Shown here: piece by piece, positions 8,952 to 18,007 of the stretch | Numbering within the stretch: position 1 is the first letter of the stretch | Layout of the letters: every line of letters begins with the position of its first letter | Assembly (NCBI GenBank): GCA_016716885.1 | Contig: JADJUV010000059.1 | Span: forward strand, 1 to 48,509 | Length of the DNA stretch: 48,509 nucleotides | Direction: 5' to 3' | Source of the DNA: Candidatus Trichofilum aggregatum | GTDB taxonomy: Bacteria; Chloroflexota; Anaerolineae; Promineifilales; Promineifilaceae | The notes under the pieces: model-generated | The model's input: only the letters and a program-made list of their open reading frames with translations | The model's database searches: none | What the model was told of the DNA's origin: nothing | Program-made: the position numbers and the translations under genes

Positions 8952-9743
8952 ATGCGTTGGCTTAAAGCATACCCATCCCTGCTCCGTGTCTTTTTTACCC
9001 TCTCCCTGGAATACCGGGGGCAGGTGGTGATTTGGATATTATCCGGCGTTTTGCCGCTGGTGATGATGCTGGTCTGGCTTTCCTTGTCGGAAGCTGGCCC
9101 GGTGCAAGGGTACAGTTCCCAGGATTTCATCAGCTACTACTTGATGGTCATTTTTATCCGCCGGATGTGTGGGGTGTGGATAATCTGGGACTTAAACCGG
9201 GATATACGTCTGGGTAATTTATCGGCGCAATTGTTGCGGCCGCTAGACCCTGTTCATCTACACCTGACCCGCACCTTCTCCCGCCACCCTCTGCAATTCA
9301 TGCTCATTGGGCCGCCCCTCTTGTTAGCCGCCTGGCTTCTGGGGGCGCATTACGCCATGCCGCTCAGCCACCTGCCGCTACTCCTGTTCGCCATGCTGGG
9401 CGCTATTTTGACCGAATTTTTTGTGCAGATGTGTATTGGCTCCACCGCATTTTGGATCACCCAGGCCAGTTCCGTCATGGAAGTATGGTTTTACACCCGC
9501 GCCTTGCTCTCCGGCTGGGTCGTCCCCATTGATTTGTTTCCTCCCCTGATCACCAACGCCCTACAATATCTGCCCTTCCGCTACATCCTCTCCTTCCCCC
9601 TGGAAATTACCCTGGGGCGGCTCACCCTGGCCCACATTGGTTTTGGTCTGGCGGTGCAATATGGCTGGGCCTTGTTCTTCTTCCTGCTCTACCGCCTGCT
9701 CTGGTCGCGTGGCCTGCGCCAATACAGCGCCGTGGGCGCTTGA
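8952..9743 (+). CDS. ABC-2 type exporter permease (COG4587/DUF990-like)
   Basis: A 263-residue membrane protein with about six hydrophobic segments. It starts MRWLKAYPSLLRVFFTLSLEYRGQ, followed by SGVLPLVMMLVWL, and has the family's cytoplasmic stretch DLNRDIRLGNLSAQLLRPLDP (basic, LLRP/NP-like), then YTRALLSGWVVPIDLFP and LPFRYILSFP near the end. It forms the exporter with the preceding ATPase. Relatives are usually encoded as an ATPase plus two different permeases (COG4587 and COG3694). Here a terminator and the convergent fabF gene follow at once, so the second permease is absent from this locus and may be encoded elsewhere or dispensable. Confidence 0.84.
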   Translation: MRWLKAYPSLLRVFFTLSLEYRGQVVIWILSGVLPLVMMLVWLSLSEAGPVQGYSSQDFISYYLMVIFIRRMCGVWIIWDLNRDIRLGNLSAQLLRPLDPVHLHLTRTFSRHPLQFMLIGPPLLLAAWLLGAHYAMPLSHLPLLLFAMLGAILTEFFVQMCIGSTAFWITQASSVMEVWFYTRALLSGWVVPIDLFPPLITNALQYLPFRYILSFPLEITLGRLTLAHIGFGLAVQYGWALFFFLLYRLLWSRGLRQYSAVGA

Positions 9744-9760
9744 GTCGCCAACGGGAAGAA

Positions 9761-9798
9761 AAAAGGGGTGTCTGCTTGACTGAACAGACACCCCTTTT
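9761..9798. terminator. Bidirectional intrinsic terminator
   Basis: AAAAGGGGTGTCTG and CAGACACCCCTTTT form a perfect 14-bp stem around a 10-base loop, with A and T runs on either side. It sits between the convergent ABC permease and fabF and can serve both. Confidence 0.85.
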
Positions 9799-9843
9799 AC
9801 TTACTCAACATTGACGAACATTAGCGCGACATCTGGGAATCCC

Positions 9844-9886
9844 TCAATCTTTTAGTCTCTCAGTCTCTTAATCTCTTAGTCTCCAG
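9844..9886 (-). repeat. Octanucleotide repeat (GAGACTGA type), inverted relative to 8894-8926
   Basis: Read on the minus strand this is GGAGACTAAGAGATTAAGAG followed by ACTGAGAGACTAAAAGATTG. With the tract at 8894-8926 it brackets the permease gene in opposite orientation. Confidence 0.65.
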
Positions 9887-9926
9887 AAGCGCCGCTAAAA
9901 AACGCCTCACTTCCCTCTTGTGGCTT

Positions 9927-11171
9927 TCACCCGCTGTATTTGCCGATGATGATAGTGGCGTTGTGCCCACCGAAGCCGAAGCCATTGGACATGAAGTTCT
10001 TGAAGGGCACAGCGCGAGCCGTATTCGGCACATAATCCAGATCACACTCCGGATCGGGGTGTTCGTAATTAATAGTCGGGGGAATCAGCCCCTCGGCCAT
10101 CCCCTTGATGGCGATGATCGCCTCAAGCGCACTCCCGGCCCCCATGAGATGACCGTGCATGGATTTGGTGGAACTAATGGGAATGTCATACGCTTTCTCA
10201 CCAAACAGGGCTTTGAGGGCGACCGTTTCAGCTTTGTCGTTGAGCGGGGTGCTGGTTCCGTGGGCATTGATGTATTCAATGTGACCCGCTTCCATTCCGG
10301 CATCTTTCAGGGCGCGGCGCATAGATAAAACTGCCCCGGAGCCGTCATCTGGCGGGGCAGAAATGTGATAGGCATCCGCACTGGTGCCATAACCAAGCAC
10401 CTCGCCATAAATTTTGGCCCCCCGGGCCAGCGCATGTTCCATCTCTTCCAAAATGAGGATAGCCGCTCCCTCAGCGGGCACAAAGCCGTCCCGCTCTTTG
10501 TCGAAGGGGCGTGAGGCTGTGGCCGGATCATCGTTGTGACTGCTGGAGAGTGCACCCATAGCATTAAAACCGGACACGGTCAGCGGTAAAACCCCCGCTT
10601 CGGCTCCACCACTCACCATCACATCGGCATCGCCCCGCACAATGTTGCGGAACGCCTCACCGATGGCGTTGTTACTGCTGGCGCAGGCGGTGGCGATGGA
10701 CATATTAGGCCCACGCAGGTGGTAGTGAATGGAAATCATACCGGGTACGGTATCGGGCAACCCCATAGGCACGAGGAACGGGCTGACCCGCCCTGGCCCC
10801 TTGGTGATAAGGGTTTCCAGCCCTTCGGAGATGGCCCACATGCCACCCAGGCCACTCCCCATGATGGCGCCCACTCGTTCTTCTTCATCTTCGGTAATGT
10901 TAAGTTGGGCGTCGGCGATGGCTTCGTGCGCGGCCGCAAGCCCTAACTGCGCCACCCTGTCCATCCGCCGCGCTTCCTTACGCCCAAACAAAGCCACCGG
11001 GTCAAATTCCTTCACTTCCCCGGCGATTTGCGTCTTGTATTCTGAGGCATCAAACAAAGTGATGCGGGCGATACCCCCCTTGCCCTGGCGGGCAGAGTGC
11101 CAGGTGGTGGCGACATCATTGCCCAGAGGGTTCACTGTTCCCAGACCTGTAATAACCACACGTCGTGTCAT
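9927..11171 (-). CDS. fabF: 3-oxoacyl-ACP synthase II (KAS II)
   Basis: Chain-extending condensing enzyme of type II fatty acid synthesis. The 414-residue length is normal. It begins MTRRVVITGLGTVNPLG after a GGGGTAAAG ribosome site. The thiolase-fold catalytic triad is visible: Cys163 in ATACASSNN, His304 in NAHGTSTPLND, and His341 with Lys336 in STKSMHGHLMGAG. The C-terminal glycine-rich GFGFGGHNATIII is also present. No acpP, fabG or fabD lies next to it, so it is an isolated fab gene here. Its only neighbours are the convergent ABC exporter and a divergent secreted protein. One GCGGCCGC is inside. Confidence 0.96.
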   Translation of the reverse strand: MTRRVVITGLGTVNPLGNDVATTWHSARQGKGGIARITLFDASEYKTQIAGEVKEFDPVALFGRKEARRMDRVAQLGLAAAHEAIADAQLNITEDEEERVGAIMGSGLGGMWAISEGLETLITKGPGRVSPFLVPMGLPDTVPGMISIHYHLRGPNMSIATACASSNNAIGEAFRNIVRGDADVMVSGGAEAGVLPLTVSGFNAMGALSSSHNDDPATASRPFDKERDGFVPAEGAAILILEEMEHALARGAKIYGEVLGYGTSADAYHISAPPDDGSGAVLSMRRALKDAGMEAGHIEYINAHGTSTPLNDKAETVALKALFGEKAYDIPISSTKSMHGHLMGAGSALEAIIAIKGMAEGLIPPTINYEHPDPECDLDYVPNTARAVPFKNFMSNGFGFGGHNATIIIGKYSG

Positions 11172-11386
11172 TCTTTACCCCTGCTAAAGTGAGTTGTTGT
11201 TTTGTTACTTCGATTATAACCCGCCGCCAGGGCCAAAGTCACGTTATCACCCTGCCCGCGCTTTTGCTATGCTCAGTCAGCACGACAGAATGAGGGTATG
11301 AACGATGTTGCCTCGGTAACTGTGAACGCGCCAGGGAAATGTATAATGAGCCAATCCTTGTCAGCAGTGAAATCAAGAGGTGGTAT

Positions 11387-12940
11387 ATGAAAAAATTGGC
11401 TTTGCTTGTTACCTTCATGGTGGTTTTTTTGTTGGTGCGGCTGTTTCCCATAGGTGGGCTGTGGCACTGGTTAGCGGCCGCGCCCCTGGGCGGTATCTTT
11501 GCCAATACCGGGCAAACCCTGAGTGATAGCGGGTTAGATGTAGCCATGGGTGATTTAGATGGCGATACCGATATAGATGTTTTCGTTGCCCGCGATGGCC
11601 AGGACATGATCTGGTTTAATAACGGCAACGGCAGTTATAGCCAGGGGGGGCAGACCTTCGGCACGAGTTACAGCCTGGCTGTAGCTGTGGGCGATTTAGA
11701 CGGCGATGGGGATTTAGATGTTGTCACCCTCAAAGATGAGGCGACATCTCTGGTCATCTGGCTCAATCAGGGGGGCGGGCAAGGGGGCACACCCGGGGTG
11801 TTCCAAAGCAATGGGCAAACCAATATCGGGGGTGACTTGCCAGGCGATGTGGCTCTGGGTGATGTGGATGGTGACGACGACCTCGATATTTTTCTGGCCC
11901 GCATTGTAGGGCGACCCGCCCAAATCTGGCTGAACAATGGGAGTGGGCAGTTCACCAATAGCGGTCAGAGCCTTGTCAGCAACAGCAGTTCCGGCGTCGT
12001 GTTGGGCGACCTGGATGAAGATGGTGATCTGGATGTTCTGACGGCCGATGATAGTGTGGCGCGGCATTGGGTGAATCAGGGTGGTCTACAAGGTGGAACC
12101 GAAGGGGTTTTTGCTGATTCTGGTCAGGTGTTACCGACCGCCTTGAGCATCAGCGTGGCCTTGGGGGATATTGACCGGGATGGCGACCTGGATGGAGTGA
12201 CCGCCAGTGTGAATCAAGGCATTCACCTATGGCTGAATCAGGGTGGCGTATTGACGGCGGAAGCGTTATTAGGGCCGAATAATAATCGGCATGTAACGTT
12301 GGTCGATATGGATGTAGATGGGGATTTAGATTTGTTTGTGGCCCGTAGTGGGGCCAACACCGTTTGGCTCAACCAGGGGGGAACACAGCAGGGAACGGTG
12401 GGAGAGTTCCTGGATAGCGGCCAGCAGATGGGTAATTATTTTTCGCCCGCGGCCGCGTTGTCTGACATAGATAGTGACAATGACCCGGACGCCGTTGTGG
12501 CCAACTTTTCCGATGCCACCGAAGTGTGGCGGAATGACGGGTTATCCGGGCTAGAAACACTTTACCGGGTCCGCGATGACGTGCTGGCCCCCTCGCCCCA
12601 AGGCCAACATTACATTGACCTGTTTTACTTTTTCAACGCCGAAATCTTGTCCCTTATCCTGGCGGACTCCGCTTTGTTTGCGGACGGGTATGATACAGTT
12701 ACCCTCTGGTTGCCGAATCTGGCGTCCCTGGTAAACGGGGGCACTCAGTTGGGCGATCCGGTGATTACGGCGAACCAGGTCCAGGCGGTGGATAGTTTCC
12801 TGACAAACCTCGCGGCCGCGGGCAGTCCCACATTACAACAAACCATTAGTGACGAGCGGGCCGCTTTACCCGCCCCCTCTACCTTTATCGGCATGACCAT
12901 GAGTGAGGCCCGCACGATTGTCCTGGGCTACCAGCCGTAG
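11387..12940 (+). CDS. Secreted FG-GAP/VCBS-repeat beta-propeller protein
   Basis: The start at 11387 (MKKLALLVTFMVVFLLVRLF) gives a clear signal peptide or N-terminal anchor and is preceded by AAGAGGTGG. Residues about 40-400 hold six or seven repeats of the FG-GAP/VCBS kind. Each has a calcium-binding loop such as GDLDGDTDIDVFVA, GDLDGDGDLDVV, GDVDGDDDLDIFLA, GDLDEDGDLDVL and DMDVDGDLDLFVA, followed by the strand IWLNQGG or VWLNQGG. Together these form an integrin-alpha-like seven-bladed propeller. The last 120 residues (from LETLYRVRDDVLA) are a mostly helical domain of unknown identity that may bind or anchor. Likely an extracellular calcium-stabilised adhesion or surface protein. Confidence 0.85.
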   Translation: MKKLALLVTFMVVFLLVRLFPIGGLWHWLAAAPLGGIFANTGQTLSDSGLDVAMGDLDGDTDIDVFVARDGQDMIWFNNGNGSYSQGGQTFGTSYSLAVAVGDLDGDGDLDVVTLKDEATSLVIWLNQGGGQGGTPGVFQSNGQTNIGGDLPGDVALGDVDGDDDLDIFLARIVGRPAQIWLNNGSGQFTNSGQSLVSNSSSGVVLGDLDEDGDLDVLTADDSVARHWVNQGGLQGGTEGVFADSGQVLPTALSISVALGDIDRDGDLDGVTASVNQGIHLWLNQGGVLTAEALLGPNNNRHVTLVDMDVDGDLDLFVARSGANTVWLNQGGTQQGTVGEFLDSGQQMGNYFSPAAALSDIDSDNDPDAVVANFSDATEVWRNDGLSGLETLYRVRDDVLAPSPQGQHYIDLFYFFNAEILSLILADSALFADGYDTVTLWLPNLASLVNGGTQLGDPVITANQVQAVDSFLTNLAAAGSPTLQQTISDERAALPAPSTFIGMTMSEARTIVLGYQP

Positions 12941-13151
12941 GAAAGAAAAACTGTGGGGGGCCTGCTGCCACGGCACTGAGTGTCTTTTGCCTATTGACCG
13001 GGAATTGTAACTGATGGAGTTTGGCGTGGGCGACCGGGTTGTCGGCTAACTTTAGTGCTCCAAAATGTTCCCGGGAGAGGTGGCGGGGGCTAAGAAAATC
13101 AGTGAACCGCTGCTCTAAACTCGTTCCCGCTCTTCGGTGTACCTGGATGAT
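12941..13151. other. Spacer without a recognisable gene
   Basis: Nothing convincing was seen between the FG-GAP protein and the first MITE. A minus-strand open frame here (starting near 13205) contains REHFGALKLADNP, which faintly recalls an IS4-type transposase N-terminus. It is too short and degraded to assign. Confidence 0.4.
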
Positions 13152-13420
13152 TAAGGAACAAGGATTAAATAACCCACAGGAGACCGGAAACGAGTACCTC
13201 GTCACGAAAGTAAGACTGGCGTTTTTATGACAAAGCTACCTCGGTTTGCCCCACCCTAACCCCCAGGGGCAGGGAATCAGGGGGTTTTTCGGGGCGCCTT
13301 CATCGCCTCCCCGGGAAGGGGGCAGGATGGGTCTTCCGACTTAATCTACGAAGGGCTTAGGTAAAGCTGGTCAAGTTTCTCGTCTCAGTTCCGTAGGCTA
13401 TTTAATCCTTGACCCTAAGC
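13152..13420 (+). mobile_element. MITE copy A (terminal inverted repeats, central hairpin)
   Basis: The left end reads AAGGAACAAGGATTAAATAA. Then come ACAGGAGACCGGAAACGAG, GTCACGAAAGTAAGACTGGC, a CCCCACCCTAACCCCCAGGG block, a GGTTTTTCGGGGCGCC half-hairpin, GGATGGGTCTTCCGACT and CTACGAAGGGCTTAGGTAAAG, closing with TATTTAATCCTTGACCCT. The closing sequence is the inverse of the left end with a few changes. The same order of blocks occurs at 17519-17830, 18687-18957 and (reversed) 29860-30100. No reading frame is present. The right end overlaps the stop codon of hutI. Confidence 0.8.
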
Positions 13421-14686
13421 CAGGTCATCAATCATGACCCGCCCTTTTTTGATGACGGTGCGAACCAGGTTGGTACCGAAGCGGTAGCCCAGATGTTGGT
13501 AGGTGGGGGCATCCAGGATGAGGATGTCGGCTTGTTTGCCGGGTTGGAGTGAGCCAACGTCGCGGCCGCGGCCGATGGCATACGCCGAGTTCAACGTCGC
13601 CGCCACCAAAGCCTGCGCCGGAGTAAGTTTCATGTAGCGGCAGGCCAGGGCCAGCACCATCTGCATACTTTCACACCAACAGGTGCCGGGGTTACAATCC
13701 GTCGCCAGGGCCAGCGCACCCCCGGCGGCCAATATTTTTTGCGCCGGGGTGTAATCATGATGCCCCAGCCCAAACGGCGTGCCGGGCAATCCCACCGCCA
13801 CCGTGCCACTATCCCCCAAGGCGCGAATGTCACTATCAGGAGTTCGCACCAGGTGGTCAGCCGAAACCGCGCCTAACTCGACCGCCAGGGCCGTACCCCC
13901 CAACCCTTCAAACTCATCGGCATGAACCTTGAGGCCAAACCCCAACGCTTTGGCTTTTTCCAGGATGCGCCGCGTTTGTGGCACATCAAACACCCCGGCT
14001 TCACAAAACACATCGGCAAAGAGGGGTTGCTGATGGCGTTGGCTCCAGGCTTGCCCGGCGGGGAGCATTTCCTGGACGACCAGATCAACGTAGGCATCGG
14101 TGCGGCCGCGATACTCTTCCGGTATAGCATGAGCGGGCAAAAAGGTGGGGCTTAGTTCCACCGCCTGAAGCTGGTTCAGGGCCAGAATGGCGTCTAGCTG
14201 TTTTAGCTCCGTTTCTGTGTCCAGGCCGTAACCCGTTTTGGTCTCCGCGCTGGTGGTGCCGTGACGGAGCATAAACGCCAGCCGCCGCAAATTGTTTTGC
14301 ACCAGATCGTCCAGACTGGCGGAGCGGGTCTGGCGCACGGTAGACATGATGCCGCCCCCGGCGTTCATAATGTCCATGTAGGTGGCTCCGGCCAGGCGCA
14401 TCTCAAACTCGCTGGCCCGGTCGCCAAACCAGGGCAGGTGGGTGTGCGGGTCCACGAAACCGGGAATGACGGTGCGGCCGCGGGCATCCAACACCAACTC
14501 CCCGGCATAACGGGCCTGTATGTCTGCCGACGAGCCAACAGCCATGATTTTCCCCTCATGGACAGCGATGGCCCCATCCTCGATAAGGCCCAAATCCCCC
14601 AAGGCCTCACCGCGTTGGGGGCCGTTGTGGTCAGGGATGGGGCAAAGTTGGTTGGCGGAGTGGATAAGCAGGTCTACCTGTTCCAT
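13415..14686 (-). CDS. hutI: Imidazolonepropionase
   Basis: Third enzyme of histidine degradation. It hydrolyses 4-imidazolone-5-propionate to N-formimino-L-glutamate. Start ATG 14686 follows AGGAGAAATTCATC; an in-frame ATG seven codons upstream lacks such a site. It is an amidohydrolase barrel of 423 residues. The metal-binding PGFVDPHTHLPWFGDRASEFEMR lies near residue 70, followed by GGGIMSTVRQTR, KTGYGLDTETELKQL, HADEFEGLGG (second metal His), ADHL, and the late Asp in LATDCNPGT. Other hut genes are not in the window. The stop codon lies at the edge of MITE copy A, so the last codons may have been changed by that insertion. GCGGCCGC occurs several times, once doubled near 13560. Confidence 0.93.
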   Translation of the reverse strand: MEQVDLLIHSANQLCPIPDHNGPQRGEALGDLGLIEDGAIAVHEGKIMAVGSSADIQARYAGELVLDARGRTVIPGFVDPHTHLPWFGDRASEFEMRLAGATYMDIMNAGGGIMSTVRQTRSASLDDLVQNNLRRLAFMLRHGTTSAETKTGYGLDTETELKQLDAILALNQLQAVELSPTFLPAHAIPEEYRGRTDAYVDLVVQEMLPAGQAWSQRHQQPLFADVFCEAGVFDVPQTRRILEKAKALGFGLKVHADEFEGLGGTALAVELGAVSADHLVRTPDSDIRALGDSGTVAVGLPGTPFGLGHHDYTPAQKILAAGGALALATDCNPGTCWCESMQMVLALACRYMKLTPAQALVAATLNSAYAIGRGRDVGSLQPGKQADILILDAPTYQHLGYRFGTNLVRTVIKKGRVMIDDLA

Positions 14687-14707
14687 GATGAATTTCTCCT
14701 TAAACAA

Positions 14708-14805
14708 AAAGACGAACCACAGATGACACAGATTTTCACGGAGAAAAAGACCAATCGTTCAACCTCTGTGGCTCTCTGTGTCTTCTTTGTGATCTCTGTG
14801 ACCCT
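14708..14805. repeat. cacagat-type intergenic repeat
   Basis: GAACCACAGATGACACAGAT on one side and CTCTGTGGCTCTCTGTGTC on the other give a dispersed, partly self-complementary spacer repeat between hutI and the MFS gene. It belongs with those at 591-690, 5371-5435 and 7088-7160. Confidence 0.5.
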
Positions 14806-14813
14806 TCTTTCTC

Positions 14814-16049
14814 TTATGATTCGGGGGTAACGATGATGGGGTCACTGGTGCCTTCACGGAGCCAGAGTATGAGCACCACCGCGGCCGCAAGCATGATCGC
14901 GGCCGCGACAAACGTGTTACCCATGAACCCGGCTCGTGCCCACAACCAGGGACCAATCGCCCCACCCAGCAAACGGCCCATCGCCCCGGCGGCAATAAAC
15001 ACCGACATAACCAGACTGCGGGCCTGGGGCACTAGCTCGGTCAGCAAGGGCATGTTGCCCACCACGGTCAGCTCAAATACAAAAAAGAGGAAAAACATAG
15101 CCACCAGAGCGGCCGTCAGGTTATTGCCAGAGAAGGGCAGAATGAGATAAGCCAGAGCCGTGAGGAAGGCGGCGGTGATAGTGACGGGGCGTTTGCCAAA
15201 ACGATCGGTGGCCCAGCCAGCGAACAGTTCGCCGGAAAATTCGGATACGCCAATGACGATAGAGGCTATCCCTAAGCTCGTCAGGCTCAAATCAAATTGG
15301 CTCTCCATCCAGCCGCCGTAAATGATGAAGGTGATTTCCTGGGCGGACATGACCAGCAGGCCAAACAGGGCGGCCGCCCAGATGACGGGATGGCGGCGCA
15401 AGGCGGCCAGGATGTCGCGCCATTTGCCAGAGCGGGGGGTGGCTGTGCCCATGCGGGGGAGAATGAGGTGCAAGAGCGCGGCCGCGAACAGCCCCCCAAT
15501 CCCCAACATCACAAACGGTGAGCGCCAGCTAAACCGGGTAATAAGCCAGCCAATCACCGGTGCCCCAATCAAAATCCCCCCGGCCCAGGCAATTTCCGTT
15601 ACCGAAATGGCCTTACCGCGCTGCGCGTAAGGAACCCGCTCCCCTAGATAGGATTGCATGGCCGGGTCGTACATCACTTTGGCTATACCCGCCAGAGCCA
15701 TCGTTATAGCCACAATCCCAGGTACGGGCCACACCGCTACCAACAACATACCCAGGCCAAAAATAACCATCGCGGCCGCCATCACGGGGCGTCGCCCATA
15801 TTTTTCCGAAAGCGCACCTAAAACAGGGGCAATAAATCCAGCCAGGTTACGCACATTAAATAACTGCGCCGTCTGGTCCAACGATAATCCCAATCCCCGT
15901 GACAGGGCGGGCAAAAACGGGTAGACCATGCGCAAGCCTGTGTTTAAAAACAGACGGGCGAAGGTCAAAACAGCTAATTGAAGGGTGAGAGAGGGCGTTT
16001 TATCTTTAGGCACAGGGGGAAGTTTAGCGGAGAGCCGGGAAGGCAACAA
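14814..16049 (-). CDS. MFS transporter (drug/metabolite efflux-like)
   Basis: A 411-residue, 12-segment major facilitator. FARLFLNTGLRMVYPFLP is segment 1. GALSEKYGRRPVMAAAM is the loop 2-3 signature (G-x-x-x-D/E-x-x-G-R-R). AWAGGILIGAPVIGWLI is the motif C-like segment 5 seen in exporters. GWATDRFGKRPVTITAAF is the repeat of the signature in the second half. The substrate is unknown. The start used is a TTG at 16049, since no ATG precedes the first membrane segment; the true start is uncertain by a few codons. It lies upstream of hutI on the same strand with about 130 bases between. Two GCGGCCGC copies lie near the end. Confidence 0.78.
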   Translation of the reverse strand: MLPSRLSAKLPPVPKDKTPSLTLQLAVLTFARLFLNTGLRMVYPFLPALSRGLGLSLDQTAQLFNVRNLAGFIAPVLGALSEKYGRRPVMAAAMVIFGLGMLLVAVWPVPGIVAITMALAGIAKVMYDPAMQSYLGERVPYAQRGKAISVTEIAWAGGILIGAPVIGWLITRFSWRSPFVMLGIGGLFAAALLHLILPRMGTATPRSGKWRDILAALRRHPVIWAAALFGLLVMSAQEITFIIYGGWMESQFDLSLTSLGIASIVIGVSEFSGELFAGWATDRFGKRPVTITAAFLTALAYLILPFSGNNLTAALVAMFFLFFVFELTVVGNMPLLTELVPQARSLVMSVFIAAGAMGRLLGGAIGPWLWARAGFMGNTFVAAAIMLAAAVVLILWLREGTSDPIIVTPES

Positions 16050-16126
16050 AAAAGGGGAATGTACACCTATCTCAAACTAAGAAACGAGAATTTAATAAGT
16101 TACTCGACATGGGCGTTTTTTGTGCT

Positions 16127-16174
16127 GACCTCTGGAGACTAAGAGACTGAGAGATTAAGAGATTTCCAGAGGTC
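16127..16174. repeat. 10-bp inverted repeat framing a GAGACTGA-type tract
   Basis: GACCTCTGGA (16127-16136) and TCCAGAGGTC (16165-16174) are perfect inverse copies. Between them is GACTAAGAGACTGAGAGATT, the octanucleotide repeat seen elsewhere. The unit abuts the left end of the insertion sequence. CCAGAGG recurs just beyond the right end (17522-17528) and may be the target duplication. Confidence 0.6.
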
Positions 16175-16178
16175 GTCC

Positions 16179-17518
16179 AAATTTTCCAGGTGTAAATAAT
16201 CCGGTGATAAGAGATGAGTTCAGGTCAAGGCATGATAGGTTGAGAGAACCAGAGTTGTGACCACTGCTTATTCAACTCGGCAACCTTCAGTAAGGCCAAA
16301 CTACGGCTACCCATCAAACTCCAACTCATCCCTTTCTTTTTTTGCCGGTGACCAATCACCAAATCACACCCTTTTTCCATACGGCCAGAACCAATGACCT
16401 TGCCAGCTTGTTGACGACGCTGATAATCGATGATTTCCGTTTGGTGCTTTTGCAGATAGGTTTGCAAAACCAGAAGTTGCGCCGCGTTTTTGGGCGTCAG
16501 GGTTTGCAAATAAGCCAGAGCCTGGTTCGTTAAGCCTCGCCAAAGAAGGGCCAAGAGGGTTTGCAGATGTTTCTCCTTTTCCTCTTTGTTACGGGCAATC
16601 ATACTCATCAACTCGTTCACTTTCTTTTCCAGGTGATACCAGTCCAAAATAATCGTCACCGTCAGGCCGAAAATGGCCTGCAACAACAAACGTAAGGTGG
16701 TGGCTCCATCGGTGATAGCCACCAGATTCAAGGGTGTCTCTCTCTGACCGTATTGGCTGATGATTTGCCGCCGCACTTGTTGGGCCAGAAAACCATCAGA
16801 CTGGCTCTCGCCGGGCAAAAGTTCACTTATGTATTCATACCCACCTGTTGCTTTCGCCAACATCACCAGGTGGGTTGGGGCAAAAGAACGAGAGTTTCTC
16901 TTCTGCTCGCCGTTCGCTTCGTTTCTGGCGTTTGGCGGCTTGCTCTTTGACCTGAATGCCATCGGCCAACAGCAGGACTTCCTCGCTTTGTCTATCGTAG
17001 ACATCTACTGCGGCTTGAATAGGCGGCATAGGTACGGCTTCCCGCTCAAACTGGCCAGTTATTTTAGTACCATGTCCGACCAGTTCCTTTAATCCGGAAC
17101 TGATGTAGTCCTCTGTAAACTGTCCATTCAACGCCAAATCTGTTTTTTCTTCACCGGTCTGGCGTGATTTGTAGCGTTGAGCCTCATAGCTAAACTTTCC
17201 ATGTTGGCTCCGTATCCATATGTCTCGTCGCCCATTTTTGACCCACTCGCTACTGTTTACTACCTGGCTTTCCTGTTTTTTTTAACAAGGCCCCTTCTAT
17301 TTCTGGTAAGGTTGTCTGCTTCCAGCCTTCTACCGAGCGTTCGATTTGCTCAAAGTGCCAACTGTCTAGCTCCAGCCCTTTTATCTGTTGCATGATGACG
17401 TTCCCTGCTTCATCCCGAATGACCACTTCTATGCTTACCATTTTTCACCCCCTGTTTCTCTTTTTCTCAGATTATGCAACTTTCTTCCTTCACCGAAAAA
17501 TTTACAGGTGGCAAATTT
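16179..17518. mobile_element. Insertion sequence (~1.34 kb) with a decayed transposase
   Basis: Ends are imperfect inverted repeats of 29 bases. Reading inward, the left (16179-16207) has AAATTTTCCAGGTGTAAAT and ends CCGGTGA; the right (17490-17518, minus strand) has AAATTTGCCACCTGTAAAT and ends TCGGTGA. By hand 23 of 29 positions agree. The interior is filled by the transposase on the minus strand. CCAGAGG occurs just outside both ends and could be the target duplication. Confidence 0.68.
16225..17441 (-). pseudogene. IS transposase (ISKra4-like, tentative), frameshifted
   Basis: One transposase is spread over three frames. The N-terminus MVSIEVVIRDEAGNVIMQQI lies at 17441-17250. The middle, with LVGHGTKITGQFEREAVPMP and VLLLADGIQVKEQAAKR, lies at about 17137-16900. 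The main C-terminal part from about 16930 has VAITDGATTLRLLL (catalytic Asp region), ILDWYHLEKKVNELM (second Asp) and VIGSGRMEKGCDLVIGHRQK (catalytic Glu). This D-D-E spacing with DGA, LDWYHL and IGSG-x-x-E resembles ISKra4-type enzymes; assignment to that family is from memory of the motifs. At least two frameshifts make it inactive as written. Confidence 0.72.
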
Positions 17519-17830
17519 TCGCCAGAGGCAAATAAGTTACAGGAGTCTGGAGACAACTACATCTTTACGAAAGTCAGACTTATGTCTTTATGACATGCCT
17601 CACCTTGGGTTTGTCGCCGAAACCCCCACCCCTAACCCCGCCCCCAGGGGCGGGGAACTTTTCTCGGCGCGGTTTTTCGGGGCCTTCGCCCCGAAAACGC
17701 GTCGGCCCCCTTCCCCCCGGGAAGGGGGTCAGGGGGATGGGTCTTCCGACTCAATGTACGAAGGGTTTAGGTAAAGCTGTATGAGTCTCTCATCTCAGTT
17801 CCGCAGGTTATTTAATCCTTGTTCCTAATC
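17519..17830 (+). mobile_element. MITE copy B
   Basis: Same block order as copy A. GTTACAGGAGTCTGGAGAC comes first, then TTTACGAAAGTCAGACTTA, CCTCACCTTGGGTTTGTCGC, CCCCGCCCCCAGGGGCGGGG and a CGCGGTTTTTCGGGGC hairpin. It continues with GGGAAGGGGGTCAGGGGGAT, GGTCTTCCGACTCAATGTAC, and the best preserved right end, GGTTATTTAATCCTTGTTCC. That end is the exact inverse of the left end of copy A. Its hairpin has lost two bases on one side. The IS right end abuts its left boundary. Confidence 0.78.
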
Positions 17831-18007
17831 ATGACTTATTTCCCCCCTTAAACGGGCAAACGTGTAACGCCTAAAAATGAAAATGCTAATACCATACCAT
17901 TTGCTCATTCTCTTGTGTCCAGGGCAGTTTGCTAAGATGAAACCCAGATTGTAAGTTTCTATCGGCACAATCTATATTGGCAAAGCGTAGAAAACAGAGG
18001 ATTTCAA

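Noticed and set aside
12885..13205. Minus-strand frame with REHFGALKLADNP, faintly like an IS4 transposase
   Set aside because: Too short, overlaps the end of a real gene and a MITE, and the similarity is too weak to claim.
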